This document shows positions 9,340 through 18,142 of a stretch of 64,000 bases of DNA, piece after piece. How positions within the stretch are numbered: the stretch's first letter is position 1; each line of letters begins with the position of its first letter. Under the pieces are notes generated by a model, which made no database searches, was not told where the DNA came from, and worked only from the letters and a program-made list of their open reading frames with translations. The translations under genes were made by a program, and so were the position numbers. Source of the stretch: Candidatus Acidiferrales bacterium (GTDB taxonomy: Bacteria; Bacteroidota; Ignavibacteria; Kryptoniales; JAKASW01); NCBI GenBank assembly GCA_035515795.1, contig DATJAY010000030.1:23063-87062 (forward strand). Direction: 5' to 3'.

Positions 9340-10671
9340 ATGAGACGGAAGAAAATTGTGATACTGGGTGCCGCAGGAAGGGACTTCCACAACTTCAATA
9401 CTGTTTTCAGAGACGAAGAGGAATATGAGGTCGTTGCGTTCACGGCGACACAGATTCCGAATATTGCCGGCCGCAAGTACCCGGCGGAGCTTGCGGGAAA
9501 GTTGTATCCCGGGGGTATCCCGATCTTCCCGGAATCTCAGCTGCCTCTTCTGATAAAAGATAACGGAGTCGAACAGGCCGTTTTTTCTTACTCGGATGTC
9601 TCATTTGATTATGTTATGTCCAAGGCATCGGAAGTCATGTCGTTCGGTGCCGACTTTAGACTCCTTGGCGTAAGAGAAACAATGCTCGAAAGCAAAGTAC
9701 CCGTAGTTGCTGTTGTCGCGGTCAGAACCGGCGCAGGCAAAAGCCAGACGTCTCGAAAAGTCTGTGCCATCTTGAGAGAGAACGGACTTCGTGTCGTTGC
9801 GGTTCGCCATCCAATGCCTTACGGGAACTTAGTTAAGCAGAGAGTTCAACGTTACGCGAAGATTGCCGATCTGAAAAAGTTTGAATGTACCATCGAAGAG
9901 ATGGAAGAATACGAGCCGCACATCATGAACGGGACCATCATATATGCGGGAGTTGATTACGAAGCGATTCTCCATGATGCTGAAAAGGAGGCAGATGTCC
10001 TCGTCTGGGACGGCGGCAACAACGACACCTCATTTTATCGCCCCGACTTGACGATAACCGTTGCCGACCCGCATCGGCCCGGTCATGAGCTGACTTATTA
10101 TGCGGGCATGACGAATATTTTGTTGTCAGACGTCGTGGTAATAAACAAGGTCGAGTCCGCATCGAGAGAAAATGTAGACACGGTAAGGCGGAATGTGCAC
10201 AGTGTTAACCCTGATGCGGCAATAATCGAAGCTGCGTCTCCGGTCGCCGTCGATGACCAATCTCTAATTCGAGGGAAAAAAGTGCTCGTCGTTGAAGATG
10301 GCCCGACGCTTACTCACGGCGGGATGTCATACGGTGCAGGTGTCATTGCTGCGCAGAAGTTCGGAGCGAAGGAACTGGTGGATCCTCGTCCTTGGGCTGT
10401 CGGCACAATCTCGGAGACATTCAAGAAATATCCGCAAACCGGAACACTTCTTCCTGCGATGGGTTATGGGGAAAAACAGATAAAAGATTTGGAGGCGACG
10501 ATAAACAAAGTTGATTGTGACACCGTCGTTATCGGCACGCCGATAGATTTGAGAAGAGTTGTGAAAATAAAAAAGCCTTCTGTGAGAGTGAGATACGAGT
10601 TGGCTGAGATAACCAAGCCGGGCCTCGAAGAGATTTTGGAAGGATTTTTGAAGAGACATGGGTTATCTTAG
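9340..10671 (+). CDS. P-loop GTPase/ATPase of the cyclic 2,3-diphosphoglycerate synthetase family
   Basis: A 443-residue protein. An N-terminal Rossmann-like segment (KKIVILGAAGRDFHNFN) is followed at residues 129-136 by the P-loop RTGAGKSQ, then VVAVRHPMPYG, VLVWDGGNNDT (Walker B-like) and INKVE (NKxE/D-like). The family includes archaeal cpgS, which makes the thermoprotectant cyclic 2,3-diphosphoglycerate, but most bacterial members are uncharacterised, so the reaction should not be transferred. The start at 9340 is supported by AAAGGGA upstream and by the conserved N-terminus. It sits 45 bp upstream of argF in the same direction, which suggests a role tied to carbamoyl phosphate or arginine metabolism (inference). 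Confidence 0.8.
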   Translation: MRRKKIVILGAAGRDFHNFNTVFRDEEEYEVVAFTATQIPNIAGRKYPAELAGKLYPGGIPIFPESQLPLLIKDNGVEQAVFSYSDVSFDYVMSKASEVMSFGADFRLLGVRETMLESKVPVVAVVAVRTGAGKSQTSRKVCAILRENGLRVVAVRHPMPYGNLVKQRVQRYAKIADLKKFECTIEEMEEYEPHIMNGTIIYAGVDYEAILHDAEKEADVLVWDGGNNDTSFYRPDLTITVADPHRPGHELTYYAGMTNILLSDVVVINKVESASRENVDTVRRNVHSVNPDAAIIEAASPVAVDDQSLIRGKKVLVVEDGPTLTHGGMSYGAGVIAAQKFGAKELVDPRPWAVGTISETFKKYPQTGTLLPAMGYGEKQIKDLEATINKVDCDTVVIGTPIDLRRVVKIKKPSVRVRYELAEITKPGLEEILEGFLKRHGLS

Positions 10672-10716
10672 ATTTTCAGAAACAAAGGTTGCTGTACACA
10701 CAAGAGGAGGAGTTGA

Positions 10717-11640
10717 ATGAAAAAAGATTTTCTGAGTATCGCCGACTGGTCATCGCAAGAATTGAAAAAACTGTTAGAGCTGGCGGCTAAGATGAAGTCT
10801 CGTCCTGAAAAGTACAAAGATTCGATAAGGGGGAAATCGATCGCGTTGATATTTGAGAAACAATCACTGAGGACTCACGTTACGTTCGACGTAGGAATCC
10901 ATCAACTCGGCGGCCATTCTGTTTATCTTACTCAATCGGATATCAATCTGGGCAAACGTGAGAGCGTCTACGATGTGTCGAAAAATCTTGAGAGGTGGAT
11001 GTCGGCGGTAGTAGTTAGGACTTACGCGCATCAAAGCTGTGTCGACATGGCGCGGTATACGAAAATCCCTGTGGTCAACGCACTGACAGATTATGAGCAC
11101 CCGTGCCAGGCAATTGGAGATTTCTTGACTATAGTGGAGCACCTTGGAACGCTGAAGAAGCAAAAATTCGCATTCATAGGAGACGGCAACAATGTCTGCA
11201 ATTCTCTCATGATAATGGCTGCTAAAATGGGAATGGACTTCGTCGCCGCTACGCCCGAAGGATACGAACCACCATTGGAAGTCATGAGAGTATCAATGAA
11301 TGCGGCGAAAGAAAATCGCGCTGCCGTAGAAATTGTACACGATCCCAGGAGTGCGCTGGGCCAGGCCGATGTCGTTTACACTGACGTTTGGGTAAGCATG
11401 GGACAGGAAGCGGAGAAGGAGGCGAGGCTGAATACTTTCCGCAATTACCAGGTGAACAAAGAATTAATGAAACTCGCGAAGAAGTCGGCGATCTTCATGC
11501 ATTGCCTCCCTGCGCACCGCGGCGAAGAGGTGACGGATGATGTGATTGACTCGAAACAGTCCGTCGTCTGGGACGAGTCGGAAAACAGGCTGCATTCACA
11601 GAAAGCCATCATCTATACGCTGTTAACCAGGAAACAATAG
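10717..11640 (+). CDS. argF: Ornithine carbamoyltransferase
   Basis: Condenses carbamoyl phosphate with ornithine to citrulline. The 307-residue protein has the carbamoyl-phosphate motif as S50-L51-R52-T53-H54 (commonly STRTR), then VVVRTYAH, the HPCQ motif (EHPCQAIGD), the ornithine-side DVWVSMGQE, and HCLPAHRGEE containing the catalytic Cys. The H54 for Arg and L51 for Thr substitutions are unusual, but HPCQ and HCLPA mark it as an ornithine rather than aspartate enzyme. An excellent ribosome-binding site (GAGGAGG) precedes the ATG. No other arg genes are in the window. The biosynthetic versus catabolic direction is undetermined. Confidence 0.93.
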   Translation: MKKDFLSIADWSSQELKKLLELAAKMKSRPEKYKDSIRGKSIALIFEKQSLRTHVTFDVGIHQLGGHSVYLTQSDINLGKRESVYDVSKNLERWMSAVVVRTYAHQSCVDMARYTKIPVVNALTDYEHPCQAIGDFLTIVEHLGTLKKQKFAFIGDGNNVCNSLMIMAAKMGMDFVAATPEGYEPPLEVMRVSMNAAKENRAAVEIVHDPRSALGQADVVYTDVWVSMGQEAEKEARLNTFRNYQVNKELMKLAKKSAIFMHCLPAHRGEEVTDDVIDSKQSVVWDESENRLHSQKAIIYTLLTRKQ

Positions 11641-11746
11641 TTCGTCAAATCCATAGTCTCTTCTTCGCGTTATGCCTTGCTAACATTGCCACCGATTCAT
11701 AACTTACATCATGGATTGCGATTTATTGATAATATCTGGAATGTAA

Positions 11747-12136
11747 TTGAAGATCACTCTTTGTAAATCGAAAATTCACCGTGCGACTGTAACGCAAGCT
11801 GAACTTTATTACGAGGGGAGTCTGACGGTCGACACGGATCTCCTTAAAGCGTCGGAGATTCTGCCGTATGAAAAAGTGCAGGTTGTGAATGTAAACAACG
11901 GCGAACGGTTCGAGACCTACATAATTCCAGGCAAGGTACGCTCGGGAATAATTTGTTTGAACGGTCCCGCGGCACGGTTGGGTTCAGTTGGCGATGAGGT
12001 GATAATTATTTCTTATGCCGAATTTGACCAGGCGGAAGCAGAAAAGCATGAGCCGACCGTGGTGCTGGTCGACAGGGAAAATAAAATCAAAAAGACCATT
12101 AAAGGACACCTGGACGAACCGGATAGCTTGAAGTAA
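11747..12136 (+). CDS. panD: Aspartate 1-decarboxylase (pyruvoyl-type proenzyme)
   Basis: Makes beta-alanine from aspartate for pantothenate synthesis. The 129-residue proenzyme self-cleaves at Gly24-Ser25 (YEGSLTVD), leaving a pyruvoyl group on Ser25. K9, the residue after it and the VNNGERFETY and GSVGDEVIIISYA motifs are as expected. The start is TTG at 11747: the protein then begins MKITLCKSKIHRATVTQAEL, which matches the family's N-terminus exactly; no ATG is available. It is followed after 5 bp by the nucleotidyltransferase gene. Confidence 0.95.
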   Translation: MKITLCKSKIHRATVTQAELYYEGSLTVDTDLLKASEILPYEKVQVVNVNNGERFETYIIPGKVRSGIICLNGPAARLGSVGDEVIIISYAEFDQAEAEKHEPTVVLVDRENKIKKTIKGHLDEPDSLK

Positions 12137-12141
12137 GCAAG

Positions 12142-12912
12142 ATGGGGAAAAGAGAATTTGTTACGGTGGTACTCGCCGCGGGCAAAGGGAAGAGGATGAA
12201 AGACCCGAATTTGCCGAAGGTGATGTATAAAGTCAACGGTAAACCGATGGTTCATTATGTTGTTGATCTCGCGAAGCGGATCGGAAGTGAATCGGTTATT
12301 GTGGTAGTCGGAAACAAGCGCGAAATAGTGATGAAGTATCTCGAAGCAGCATTCGGAGACGGTGTCGTTTTCGCACTTCAACAAGAGCAGCTGGGAACCG
12401 GGCACGCCGTACTGCAGACAGAAGATATGCTTTCGACCTTTGATGGTGAAGTGCTCGTCCTTTCAGGCGATGTGCCAATTCTTACGGAAAAAACCATTCG
12501 CCGGCTTATTGATGCTCATTATCAAAATCATTCAATTGCGACGGTCTTGACGGCGATGGTAGACGATCCAACCGGCTACGGAAGAATTCTCAGGCTCTCA
12601 GACGGCTCAGTCGATCGGATAGTCGAAGAGAAGGATTCAAGTGCTCAACAGAAGAAAATCAAAGAGATAAATTCGGGAATTTATTTGTTTAGCCGTAAAG
12701 AACTTTTTGAGGCGTTACATCACATAAACTCGGACAATGCCCAGCACGAGTATTACCTGACTGACGTTCTTGGATATTTTGCAGAACGGAAGATTAAGAT
12801 AAGTGCGGTGGCTGCCGATGATTTCAATGAAATAAGGGGGGTCAATACTCCGGAGCAGCTGGATGAACTTGAGAAAATTGTCCGGAATGAATGCAGGGTT
12901 TCAGGAGGCTGA
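12142..12912 (+). CDS. UDP-GlcNAc-pyrophosphorylase-type nucleotidyltransferase (GlmU N-terminal domain only)
   Basis: The 256-residue protein is a complete MobA-like nucleotidyltransferase: the activation loop is LAAGKGKRMK, followed by LPKVMYKVNGKPM, the uridine site QQEQLGTGHA, the metal site SGDVPIL, and then GYGRIL and EINSGIYLF. It ends at INEIRGVNTPEQL, where GlmU normally continues into a left-handed beta-helix acetyltransferase of about 200 residues. Here the frame stops and another gene starts 1 bp later, so the acetyltransferase half is absent. It most likely transfers UMP to GlcNAc-1-P, with acetylation done by another protein, but related sugar-phosphate specificities are possible. 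Confidence 0.85.
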   Translation: MGKREFVTVVLAAGKGKRMKDPNLPKVMYKVNGKPMVHYVVDLAKRIGSESVIVVVGNKREIVMKYLEAAFGDGVVFALQQEQLGTGHAVLQTEDMLSTFDGEVLVLSGDVPILTEKTIRRLIDAHYQNHSIATVLTAMVDDPTGYGRILRLSDGSVDRIVEEKDSSAQQKKIKEINSGIYLFSRKELFEALHHINSDNAQHEYYLTDVLGYFAERKIKISAVAADDFNEIRGVNTPEQLDELEKIVRNECRVSGG

Positions 12913-12913
12913 G

Positions 12914-13096
12914 ATGTCGAGCACAGAACAGAAGAAAATGATCGAAGCGCTGAGGTACAAAACCTCAAAGATGCTGCCGAGGGATAAGTATGACTTTGAC
13001 ATGTTTGTAAAGCGGGATAAGGACGATGAAGAGCTTGATGTGTTGTCCATGAGTCGGCTCAGGGAATTGTTCGAAAAATACTCGAGCAAAAAGTAA
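12914..13096 (+). CDS. Small acidic/basic helical protein of unknown function
   Basis: A 60-residue protein beginning MSSTEQKKMIEALRYK with AGGAGG at 12903-12908 ahead of the ATG at 12914. It is highly charged with heptad-like helices and short acidic DKDDEELDVL. It starts 1 bp after the nucleotidyltransferase stop, so translation is likely coupled. I do not recognise the family. The strong ribosome-binding site and spacing make it more credible than the upstream Met of the same frame, which lies inside the previous gene. Confidence 0.65.
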   Translation: MSSTEQKKMIEALRYKTSKMLPRDKYDFDMFVKRDKDDEELDVLSMSRLRELFEKYSSKK

Positions 13097-13515
13097 TTCC
13101 ACACGCGCCGCAAAACGGTGTTTTTCTTTTCCCTTGTGTTCCCAAGCAAGGCGTGGCATGGATGGATGTTCGATAGGGTATTCACCGGGCTTTACGACCT
13201 CTCTTTTTCAGCTTTCCGAAGGTAATTCGATTTTTCGTTTTCCAACGAGGACAATTCTTGATCTCTGCATACGGCGAAATTCGCTGAATTTAGATGGCTC
13301 ATGTGATGCATGTCAATTTAAACCAAAAAAATGTTTGGGAAAATCAAAGAAACCAGTTATTATACTAATACAGAGTGAACCATTGGATAGAGAGTGTTGT
13401 TAAGTAGATAGATTCCACGGGAGAGGTACGGAGAGAGGTCTGGCATATATGTACCTCAATACATAAGAAAAGCTATGTTTTTCGAATAACAAGTCGAATT
13501 AATAATGGAGGATGG
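13097..13515. other. Intergenic region with no supported gene
   Basis: 419 bp between the small protein and the lytic transglycosylase. A 89-codon plus-strand frame (13134-13403) has no ribosome-binding site and an unnatural composition, so I do not call it. Only weak hairpins (for example CTTG...CAAG near 13130) are visible. The last 20 bases before 13516 contain the GGAGGATGG ribosome-binding site of the next gene. Confidence 0.6.
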
Positions 13516-14238
13516 ATGAAAAGGCCTCACATTCGTGGTCTGTTCATTAGAATAGTCATATTTGTGATTATAGGCGCAGCAATCGTCTTGACCGGTGAAA
13601 TAGATGCTGCTCGCTACACATATGATAGTACTGTCGTTCCGGAATCGTCAATACCGAAACTTGATCGCAAGACGTACATTTTCCTCAGCGAGTACGGAAA
13701 GCAGCTCCAAAAAATATCTTATGAGTACGGAGTTGACTGGCGGCTTGCGCTGGCAGTTCTCAGGGCTGAATCAGGTTTCGATCCTGAGGCAACTTCATAT
13801 AAGGGCGCATCTGGATTCATGCAGTTAATGCCGGTCACAGGGCTTCAATTGGCTTCCTCGCATAACGTCGATGATCTCTCAGACCCGGTTGACAACATCC
13901 TGCTGGGAGTAATTCAACTCAGGGATATGCTGAGAAACTACTCCGACTGCGATGGGGATGACAGGCTGGAACTTGCAGTTGCTGCTTACAACTGCGGACT
14001 GGGAAGAATTCAGGATGCACAATCGGTTGCAGAGTTCCTCGGTGACAAACCCACATTGTGGCTGTCCGTCAAGTCCGCACTTCCTCTTTTGTCGGTGAGA
14101 TATTCTCCGCTGCATGAACATATTTGGCAAAATGGGAAACCGTCCTTCGGGACTTTCGGGAGCTATGAGGAAACCCTGACCTATGTTGAAAATGTGATGC
14201 ACTATTATAATATTTACCGAAACGTTTTGCATGAATGA
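13516..14238 (+). CDS. Exported lytic transglycosylase (SLT domain)
   Basis: A peptidoglycan lyase. The 240-residue protein has an N-terminal membrane anchor or signal (residues 8-28, IRIVIFVIIGAAIVLTG), then an SLT domain. Catalytic Glu is in LAVLRAESGFDP, followed by the substrate-cleft motif GASGFMQLMPVTG and by AVAAYNCGLGRI. These are the three standard SLT motifs. The C-terminal TLTYVENVMHYYNIY motif is also family-typical. GGAGGA precedes the ATG. Its stop overlaps the start of the PAP2 gene (ATGA), indicating coupling. Confidence 0.92.
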   Translation: MKRPHIRGLFIRIVIFVIIGAAIVLTGEIDAARYTYDSTVVPESSIPKLDRKTYIFLSEYGKQLQKISYEYGVDWRLALAVLRAESGFDPEATSYKGASGFMQLMPVTGLQLASSHNVDDLSDPVDNILLGVIQLRDMLRNYSDCDGDDRLELAVAAYNCGLGRIQDAQSVAEFLGDKPTLWLSVKSALPLLSVRYSPLHEHIWQNGKPSFGTFGSYEETLTYVENVMHYYNIYRNVLHE

Positions 14239-14954
14239 GAAATAGATTTTGTTTGCCCACCCGTCATGCAATCTGTGTGACGGGTTTTTTTTGTCTCTTT
14301 TTCACGGCAACATCCTTCAATTCGATAGCCCAGCCCAAGTGGGACGTAGACGTCTTCAGAAGCATTAACAATTCACGCTCCAATTTTCAAGATGCGACCG
14401 TCGGTGCAAACGATTACTCCGTCTTGCCGATTGCAGTTGCAACGCCTCTCATTTTCGGTAGTGTCGGTCTAGCGGAAAAAGACGGTTATACTTTTGACAC
14501 AGGTGTCATGGTTGGAGTGACCGAGGTGTCGGCATACGCGATTTATTACATTCTGAAGAATGTGGTCGTGAAAAGAGATCGCCCTTATGGAACGCTCTCC
14601 GATGTTCACACGATGCACCTCGACACTGCAGACAAATATTCCATGCCATCGGGGCACACTACCGCCGCATTTGCGATTGCGACGGCGTTGACCTTTCGCT
14701 ACCCGAAACCTTACGTTTATATTCCTGCGTATGCTTGGGCGGTGTTCGTCGGGTACGGGAGAATTTATATGGGTTTGCATTATCCGAGTGATGTTTTGGC
14801 CGGTGCAATTTTGGGAAGTGCATCTGCATTCGCAATTCATCTCATCAGTCCGCAATTGACTAAGTGGCGCCAGAGAATCCTCGGTGACGATCTCGGTGTG
14901 CAGTTAACTGCTTCGCCGGTACCGACTCTCGTCAACTTGAAAGTCAGCTTCTAA
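14235..14954 (+). CDS. PAP2-family phosphatase, exported
   Basis: A membrane-associated acid phosphatase, the type that acts on lipid phosphates such as undecaprenyl pyrophosphate or phosphatidylglycerol phosphate. The three motifs are KRDRPYG (KxxxxxxRP), SMPSGHTTAAF and GYGRIYMGLHYPSDV. It has an N-terminal signal or anchor (residues 1-34) with the cleavage region SFNSIAQ. The start ATG overlaps the upstream stop. Unusually, the codons of the signal peptide (about 9-20) lie in a terminator-like hairpin with a run of eight T (see the separate entry). Substrate unknown. Confidence 0.88.
   Translation: MRNRFCLPTRHAICVTGFFCLFFTATSFNSIAQPKWDVDVFRSINNSRSNFQDATVGANDYSVLPIAVATPLIFGSVGLAEKDGYTFDTGVMVGVTEVSAYAIYYILKNVVVKRDRPYGTLSDVHTMHLDTADKYSMPSGHTTAAFAIATALTFRYPKPYVYIPAYAWAVFVGYGRIYMGLHYPSDVLAGAILGSASAFAIHLISPQLTKWRQRILGDDLGVQLTASPVPTLVNLKVSF
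14259..14292 (+). terminator. Intrinsic-terminator-like hairpin inside the PAP2 coding sequence
   Basis: ACCCGTCA (14259-14266) pairs with TGACGGGT (14278-14285) across an 11-base loop, and eight T follow (14285-14292). This is a textbook Rho-independent shape, yet it lies 24-57 bp inside the open reading frame at 14235. It may attenuate transcription from the transglycosylase gene into the PAP2 gene, or the real PAP2 start may lie differently. No other good in-frame ATG is available nearby. Confidence 0.7.
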
Positions 14955-14959
14955 GAGTT

Positions 14960-15925
14960 ATGCTATACTCCCGTGATGGCACGCTTCGAGCAATACCGCT
15001 CGGCATTAAAATCATGTTCGGTTACATTTTGATATGTCTTATTTGGGGAACGACTTGGCTTGCGATAAAATTTGCGATTTTTTCACTGCCGCCGTTCCTC
15101 AGCGCCGGAATCAGGTTCGCAATTGCCTCACTTCTGATTTTTCTAATTTTGAAAATTCGAAAGTACAAGTTTCGCTTCAATTTCAGGCAGACGATTTTTC
15201 TAATGTTAGTGGGCCTCGGTTCGTTCAGCGTGCCTTATGGCTTGGTTTACTGGGCAGAAGAAAGAATAACTTCAGGTTTAACCGCGACGACGTTTGCAGT
15301 GATGCCCTTTTTTGCGGCCATCCTGTCCAGGATTTTCCTAAAGACCGATGATCTTTCTTTTTGGAAGATCTTTGGGATCATCCTCGGATTTGCCGGTCTG
15401 TCCATAATATTTTGGGGAGACCTGAGGTTGGGTTCAATTGAATCTGCGGAGGGGATTCTCGCGGTGGTTGTAAGCGCGTTTGCAAACGCTTCGGTGGCGG
15501 TCGGCGTGAAAAAGTTCGGCAGGGAAATAGACCCGCTGTTCATCAATTTGATACCCATGACGTTGGGAGCGGTTACGCTTTTGCTCACGAGCGTTTTTGT
15601 CGAGAACTGGCAGGATTTAAGATTCGATGCATCGACCGTCGCATCGATTTTTTATTTGGCAATATTCGGTTCGATAATTGCGTTCACCATTTATTTTTAT
15701 CTGCTGAAGCACATCAGTGTTGTACTGCTATCGGTGACGTCATTCATAACTCCTGTTCTCGCGTTAACCGCGGGCGCAATCGTCCTTGATGAAAAATTTC
15801 CACCGGGAATACTTCTTGGCGCTGCGTTGATTTTGTCAGGAGTACTCGTCTTAAACTTGATCGGTGAGGGAAGGCGTGGGCGTGAAGAAATTCGACGCGA
15901 GAGAAAAGAAGTGCCGACGGAATGA
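14960..15925 (+). CDS. EamA/DMT-family transporter
   Basis: A 321-residue inner-membrane protein with about ten predicted hydrophobic helices arranged as two EamA repeats (first LICLIWGTTWLAIKFA, second around ILAVVVSAFANASVAVG). A typical start of the family is IWGTTWLAIK. The C-terminus is a basic/acidic tail (RRGREEIRRERKE). DMT transporters export metabolites or amino acids, but the substrate cannot be read from sequence. Its last 4 bp overlap the start of the M1 peptidase (ATGA). Confidence 0.88.
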   Translation: MLYSRDGTLRAIPLGIKIMFGYILICLIWGTTWLAIKFAIFSLPPFLSAGIRFAIASLLIFLILKIRKYKFRFNFRQTIFLMLVGLGSFSVPYGLVYWAEERITSGLTATTFAVMPFFAAILSRIFLKTDDLSFWKIFGIILGFAGLSIIFWGDLRLGSIESAEGILAVVVSAFANASVAVGVKKFGREIDPLFINLIPMTLGAVTLLLTSVFVENWQDLRFDASTVASIFYLAIFGSIIAFTIYFYLLKHISVVLLSVTSFITPVLALTAGAIVLDEKFPPGILLGAALILSGVLVLNLIGEGRRGREEIRRERKEVPTE

Positions 15926-17892
15926 GATTGAGGGTTTCACCGGGAATTTACCATGCCGTCTGCACCTTGTTATTGATTTTCTCCGGCGGCTTGAATTGTT
16001 TCGCCCAAAATAGACGGCCCGTTTACACAGCAAATTACTCAAGCCATCACTCTTATGATATGATAGAATATAAGCTCTTCATGGACTGGTACGGTATTAT
16101 CTCCGGTTCCTCCGATTCATATTTTGGGGTCATGCAGGTCACATTTCGCCCAGATCTTGTCACTCCGCTTAACAAAATGGACATTGACAATGATACCACT
16201 TATTTGCGTGTCGATTCCGTTGTTGCGAGTGGCAGAGCGCTTCAGCTCAATAGCGTCGGTTCCAAGTTGAACATAACATTGGATAAAAATTACAATGCAG
16301 GAGACACCGGAGTCGTTGAGCTGTACTACCACGTCGTGGAGCAATCCCCGAACTCACAGAAAGGTTTTTATTATTATTACGGCGGCGAACAACTTACCGC
16401 AAGTTACACTGTTCCGCACACACTTGCTTACACGATGAGCGAGCCGGCCGACGCGCATGACTGGATGCCGTGTTACGACGATCCATCTGACAAAGCGATG
16501 TGTGAAATATCCGTTCGTGTCCCGAGCGGTTACACCGCCGCATCAAACGGGACTCTTGTCGATGAAATCGACAACCATGATGGAAGCTTGACTTTCGATT
16601 GGAAGGAGAACTACCCTATCGCAACATATCTCATGTGTGTGACGGCGGCACGGTTTGCTGTGATCGAGAGAAGTTACACGAAAAGTGACGGCAGCACTAT
16701 CCCAATTAGGTATTATGTTTATCCCGAAGATTCATCAGGCGCCCTTTCGAACTCTGATTGCAGCATCGACACAGTCGCTTCGATGATAAAATTCTACGAA
16801 TCGCTTTACGGCGCATTTCCTTTCGACAAATACTGTATGACCGGAATTGAGCCTTTCGGCTATGGCGGCATGGAGCATCAAACCATCACGACGCTGCTGC
16901 GCAAATACGAATTTAGACGCGACGTTGTAGCCCACGAGCTTGCTCATCAATGGTGGGGTGACATGGTCACGCTCGGGACATGGAACGATATTTGGCTGAA
17001 TGAAAGCTTTGCCACATATTCGGAAGCAATGCAGCTGGAGCATCTAAGCCAGTCGAGTTTTGAGAACGAGATGCAGAACTATGAAAATGAATACTTCAAC
17101 GAGTACAGCCAAATCCAGTATGCTATCTATGCGCCGCCGCCGGGTTATGTTTTCGGTCTTGCTGAATACTACAAAGGCGCATGGGTGCTCAACATGTTGA
17201 GGTACATTGTCGGCGATTCAACCTTCTTCGCAATTTTCAGGACCTATCGTTCCGATTTCCAATTCGGAAATGCGGTGACTTTGGACTTTGAGAATGTTGT
17301 CGGTGAGGATACTCACTCAGACATGAGCTGGTTTTTTGATGAATGGATTTTCCAGCCCGGGTATCCTGTGTATTCGTACACTTACAGGAGAGAAGGAAGC
17401 TCGCTTGTATTTTATTTGAAGCAAGTGCAGACAAGTCCTCGAACCTTCAAAATGCCTGTTGAGTTTGCAGCTTATTTCCAGGGAGGGAAAACCATAGGAA
17501 GTTTTGTCGATTCCAGCATAACACAGACGTTCACTATTCCGCTACCGGTTCAACCTGATTCAGTCGTTTTTGACCCCGCTGACAAAATCATGAAGAGGGT
17601 TGTGCCATGGAGCGATACCACCTTGCCGTATTCATCATTATTGTTGAGCAGTTTCCCAAATCCGTTCACGCTGGAAACGCAGCTCGGATACACAATGCCC
17701 GCTGGAACGAAAGTCAGCTTTGAAATCTATGACGTGGTCGGGAGGAAGGTAAGAAATATCGATAAAGGTTACCAGGAAGCGGGTACTTATACAGTCAACT
17801 TCAACGGAAGTGGTCTTGCGAGCGGAGTTTATTTTTGCAGAATGTCGACAGATCTCGGAAATCGAACGATAAAGCTTTTGTTAGAGAAATGA
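15922..17892 (+). CDS. Secreted M1-family zinc aminopeptidase with type IX sorting domain
   Basis: A 656-residue exported metallopeptidase. A signal peptide spans residues 1-28 (LLLIFSGGLNCFAQ). The M1 catalytic domain has the exopeptidase-like motif YGGMEHQTI (GAMEN equivalent) and the zinc site H338-E339-x2-H342 (AHELAHQWWGD) with the third ligand E361 (LNESFAT). The last 80 or so residues form the Por secretion-system C-terminal domain (SFPNPF, then FEIYDVVGRKV, ASGVYFCRM), which directs export by the type IX system. It overlaps the EamA gene by 4 bp. Probably a cell-surface peptidase used in nutrition. Confidence 0.93.
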   Translation: MRLRVSPGIYHAVCTLLLIFSGGLNCFAQNRRPVYTANYSSHHSYDMIEYKLFMDWYGIISGSSDSYFGVMQVTFRPDLVTPLNKMDIDNDTTYLRVDSVVASGRALQLNSVGSKLNITLDKNYNAGDTGVVELYYHVVEQSPNSQKGFYYYYGGEQLTASYTVPHTLAYTMSEPADAHDWMPCYDDPSDKAMCEISVRVPSGYTAASNGTLVDEIDNHDGSLTFDWKENYPIATYLMCVTAARFAVIERSYTKSDGSTIPIRYYVYPEDSSGALSNSDCSIDTVASMIKFYESLYGAFPFDKYCMTGIEPFGYGGMEHQTITTLLRKYEFRRDVVAHELAHQWWGDMVTLGTWNDIWLNESFATYSEAMQLEHLSQSSFENEMQNYENEYFNEYSQIQYAIYAPPPGYVFGLAEYYKGAWVLNMLRYIVGDSTFFAIFRTYRSDFQFGNAVTLDFENVVGEDTHSDMSWFFDEWIFQPGYPVYSYTYRREGSSLVFYLKQVQTSPRTFKMPVEFAAYFQGGKTIGSFVDSSITQTFTIPLPVQPDSVVFDPADKIMKRVVPWSDTTLPYSSLLLSSFPNPFTLETQLGYTMPAGTKVSFEIYDVVGRKVRNIDKGYQEAGTYTVNFNGSGLASGVYFCRMSTDLGNRTIKLLLEK

Positions 17893-18142
17893 GGATGGAA
17901 GAACCAGGAATGGTAATTTTGCTTGCTGAGAGCTGGTGGAAGGAAGTCACATCCTCAAAATAATTGCCCGATTTACATTATTTGCGCATAAAGGTTTGTT
18001 TTTTCCTGCCGCGTCTTATAGTTTATGCACTTGTGTGACTCAGTTGTTCAAGATTGTGAATGTGCGATCATCGCGAAGCGGGATCCTGACATACAAGATT
18101 TTTGGCGGGACGTGACTCAAGACGTACCATAAACGGGATTAA

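Noticed and set aside
10864..11163. Possible duplication or knotted-type carbamoyltransferase variant in argF
   Set aside because: Length and the HPCQ and HCLPA motifs are those of a normal ornithine enzyme; only the SLRTH motif is unusual.
13134..13403. An 89-codon open frame on the plus strand in the gap before the transglycosylase gene
   Set aside because: No ribosome-binding site, no hydrophobic core and random-looking sequence.
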